Positions 38,383-40,044 of a DNA stretch of 40,044 nt are shown here, piece after piece; positions within the stretch are counted from its first letter, which is position 1; the number at the start of each line of letters is the position of its first letter. Under the pieces are notes generated by a model, which was given only the letters and a program-made list of their open reading frames with translations, did not search any database and had not been told where the DNA came from. A program made the position numbers and the translations under genes. Origin of the DNA: Gammaproteobacteria bacterium (GTDB lineage Bacteria > Pseudomonadota > Gammaproteobacteria > Steroidobacterales > Steroidobacteraceae); contig JAHEAZ010000021.1 in assembly GCA_024642505.1 (NCBI GenBank), positions 1 through 40,044 of the forward strand. The letters are read 5' to 3'.

Positions 38383-40044
38383 TCAGTCTGGCGCGTAGTC
38401 CCTGCCGTCCAGGTCGCGGAAACGTTGCGTGCTGCGACGCTCCGGCGGTGGCGCGCGCAGGACGCCCAGCTCACGCCCGTAGTCCACCAGTGCCTGCGCA
38501 TAGTCGAGGAACGTGTCCTCGCGACGCTCCCCGGTGACGCTCGCCAGGCCGGCGTAGCCGTCGCGGCCCGCCGCGATATAGTCGTTGGCGACAACGCGAT
38601 ACGTGCGTCCGTCATCGAACGGCTCCCAGCTCGCGCCGCTCCAGAATTCGATCCCGTCGATCCGGCCCTGTTCGCGGCTTCGCGTCAGGTCCACCTTCCA
38701 GCGCAGTCCCGCGGCATAGGGATAGGCGCCGGTGTTGGCGCTCAGGTCCGCGAGGAAATAGTCGATCGCCTCCTCGAGCACTGCGCGCAACTCGCTGCCG
38801 CGCATTTCGAGGCGTACCAGGGTGTTCTTGAATGGCAAGGCCAGATAGGCATCGCCGACGGTGAAGTTGCCCTGGGCGAGGCCGTTGCGCACGCCGCCGG
38901 CGTTCTGGATCGAGATATCCGCGCCGCCGTAGCGCGCTGCCTGCGCCAGCAGTGCTTCGGCGGTGAAGCTCTGCATCAACCCACCCTGGGTATCGGTTAC
39001 CGCAGCGCAGCCCGGCGCGCCATCGCGGCTGCGGTCATGATGGCCCGGAACGCGCCGCAGGCAGAGTCGCTCCGGCACGGTTGCGACCTGCTCGCCGGCA
39101 AACTGCTGGATCTGCTGGCGATAGACATCCAGCACGCGTTGCGCATCGGGGTCGGGCGCGAAGCGGTGCAACGCCGGGCTGGCGTCGATGCGTGCCAGGG
39201 CAGCGTCCCTGGCGGGTCCGGTAAGCGCCGTCCCGTCGCGACGCAGGTCGTCCCCCAGCAGCAGGACCGGGTGCCCGCCGCAGTCGGTCACGCGGCCCGC
39301 GGCGTCGAAGCGGACATCAAGGATGCCAATCACCCAGGTGTACTGCCAGGCCTGCGCCACGCAGACCAGCTCGCCTGCCGCATTGCGCACGTCGGTCGGA
39401 TACGGGCCCTCGACCGTCAGCCCAAAGGCCTCGAACTCACTACCCAACAGGGAATGGGAGTCGCCGCCGACAATCACGTCCACGCCCGACAGCGACCGCG
39501 CCAGCTCCAGGTCCCTCTGGTAACCGACGTGGGTCAGCAGGATGACGATGTCCACCCCCTCGGCGTGCAGCTGATCGACCTGCGCTTGCGCGGTCGTAGC
39601 CTCGTCGAGAAACTGCGTACCCGCGTCGGGGCTGGAGGAGGCCTTGGTCTTGCCGGCCACGTCGATGCCGACGATACCGATGCGGCGCCCGCCGCGTTCC
39701 AGGACCACGCGCGGCAGCAGGTAGTCGCGTGCCGCGAAGCGTGCCAGCGGCGACGCCCCGGCCGCCGGCTGAACGTTGGCGCCTAGTGCCGGGGTGTTGC
39801 AGTCCCAGGTGCGCTTGCTCAGGAAGTCGAGGAAGCGCTTGAGCCCGATGTCGCCCGCGTCGAATTCGTGGTTACCGACCTCGAAGGCGTCAAAGCAGAC
39901 CTGGTTCATCAGGTCCGCGTCGGCCTCGCCGCCGAACAGCGTGAAATAAAGGTCGCCGGTTATGGCGTCGCCGGCGTGTAACTTGAGCACCGGCCCCGCT
40001 CCCTGCGCCAGTTCGCTGAAGGCTGTCACCAGCTGCGGAAAGCC
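38383..40044 (-). CDS. 5'-nucleotidase/metallophosphatase (5' end outside window)
   Basis: A UshA/5'-nucleotidase-type enzyme that removes phosphate from nucleotides, usually in the periplasm. The frame is open to the window edge, so the N-terminus and signal peptide are missing. Visible: KLHAGDAITGDLYFTLFGGEAD, FEVGNHEFDAGDIGLKRFLDFL (metal ligands, GNHEFD), VDIVILLTHVGYQRDLELA and VIVGGDSHSLLG in the catalytic domain. The C-terminal substrate domain follows with ISIQNAGGVRNGLAQGNFTVGDAYLALPFKNTLVRLEMRG and RTYRVVANDYIAAGRDGYAGL. It is at least 553 residues. It converges with the acyl-CoA synthetase gene. Confidence 0.92.
   Translation of the reverse strand, partial: GFPQLVTAFSELAQGAGPVLKLHAGDAITGDLYFTLFGGEADADLMNQVCFDAFEVGNHEFDAGDIGLKRFLDFLSKRTWDCNTPALGANVQPAAGASPLARFAARDYLLPRVVLERGGRRIGIVGIDVAGKTKASSSPDAGTQFLDEATTAQAQVDQLHAEGVDIVILLTHVGYQRDLELARSLSGVDVIVGGDSHSLLGSEFEAFGLTVEGPYPTDVRNAAGELVCVAQAWQYTWVIGILDVRFDAAGRVTDCGGHPVLLLGDDLRRDGTALTGPARDAALARIDASPALHRFAPDPDAQRVLDVYRQQIQQFAGEQVATVPERLCLRRVPGHHDRSRDGAPGCAAVTDTQGGLMQSFTAEALLAQAARYGGADISIQNAGGVRNGLAQGNFTVGDAYLALPFKNTLVRLEMRGSELRAVLEEAIDYFLADLSANTGAYPYAAGLRWKVDLTRSREQGRIDGIEFWSGASWEPFDDGRTYRVVANDYIAAGRDGYAGLASVTGERREDTFLDYAQALVDYGRELGVLRAPPPERRSTQRFRDLDGRDYAPD

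Noticed and set aside
38350-39786. A 478-codon open frame on the plus strand opposite the 5'-nucleotidase
   Set aside because: Antisense shadow of a gene with clear catalytic motifs; no ribosome site or domain signal.

Overview
The window is a GC-rich chromosomal segment that looks proteobacterial, most likely from an environmental gammaproteobacterium. The case rests on an OxyR with its two redox cysteines at residues 199 and 208 as in E. coli, plus OsmC-, YajD-, YgiD- and Blc-type proteins, an AGCS amino-acid symporter and Tat-type signals. Lineage below class level cannot be read from the sequence. About 41 intact or edge-truncated genes are packed on both strands with short gaps. No tRNA, rRNA, CRISPR array, phage gene or complete insertion sequence was seen.

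Layout. 1-5.5 kb (+): OsmC, a YbjN-like protein, an envelope trio (DUF1295 membrane protein, DUF6134-like secreted protein, lipocalin lipoprotein), then an Fe-S PD-(D/E)XK/RNase H-like nuclease overlapping a membrane protein gene. 5.5-10.3 kb: a lipoprotein built from two 156-residue copies of one domain, small membrane proteins, an AGCS symporter with an extra loop, and a DUF4242 protein. 10.3-17.5 kb (-): a sulfur-type cluster. In transcription order it has a Tat-exported molybdopterin oxidoreductase, a four-cluster ferredoxin, an NrfD/PsrC membrane subunit, two YeeE/YedE half-transporters and a membrane-anchored rhodanese-like protein lacking the catalytic Cys. A thioredoxin-fold lipoprotein follows. 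A perfect palindrome lies 28 bp upstream of the first gene.

17.6-27.1 kb: YajD-type HNH protein, small lipoprotein, K+-channel-like protein, a four-gene minus-strand set (secreted unknown, MBL hydrolase, VOC protein, dienelactone hydrolase), gamma-glutamyltransferase, di-haem cytochrome c peroxidase, SDR and oxyR. 27.1-32.8 kb: a LanC-like zinc protein gene downstream of ygiD and doxX, with a divergent LysR gene, then a PliI-like lipoprotein and a secreted unknown. This stretch is flanked by two decayed two-component fragments: a truncated receiver right after oxyR and the C-terminal end of a hybrid histidine kinase. 32.8-40 kb: a PHB-depolymerase-type esterase, a GST, a 3-hydroxybutyrate oligomer hydrolase, an acyl-CoA synthetase and a 5'-nucleotidase cut by the window end.

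Themes are peroxide/thiol/electrophile defence (OsmC, OxyR, GST, GGT, cytochrome c peroxidase, YgiD/DoxX), periplasmic sulfur-compound redox chemistry, and polyhydroxybutyrate breakdown feeding CoA activation. Several intergenic gaps carry members of a palindromic repeat family with the core GGGGACAG, two of them long elements with 22 and 27 bp perfect inverted arms. The strongest candidate for an under-described system is the sulfur cluster with its two half-transporters and Cys-less rhodanese. The duplicated-domain lipoprotein and the doxX-ygiD-lanC-like set come next.
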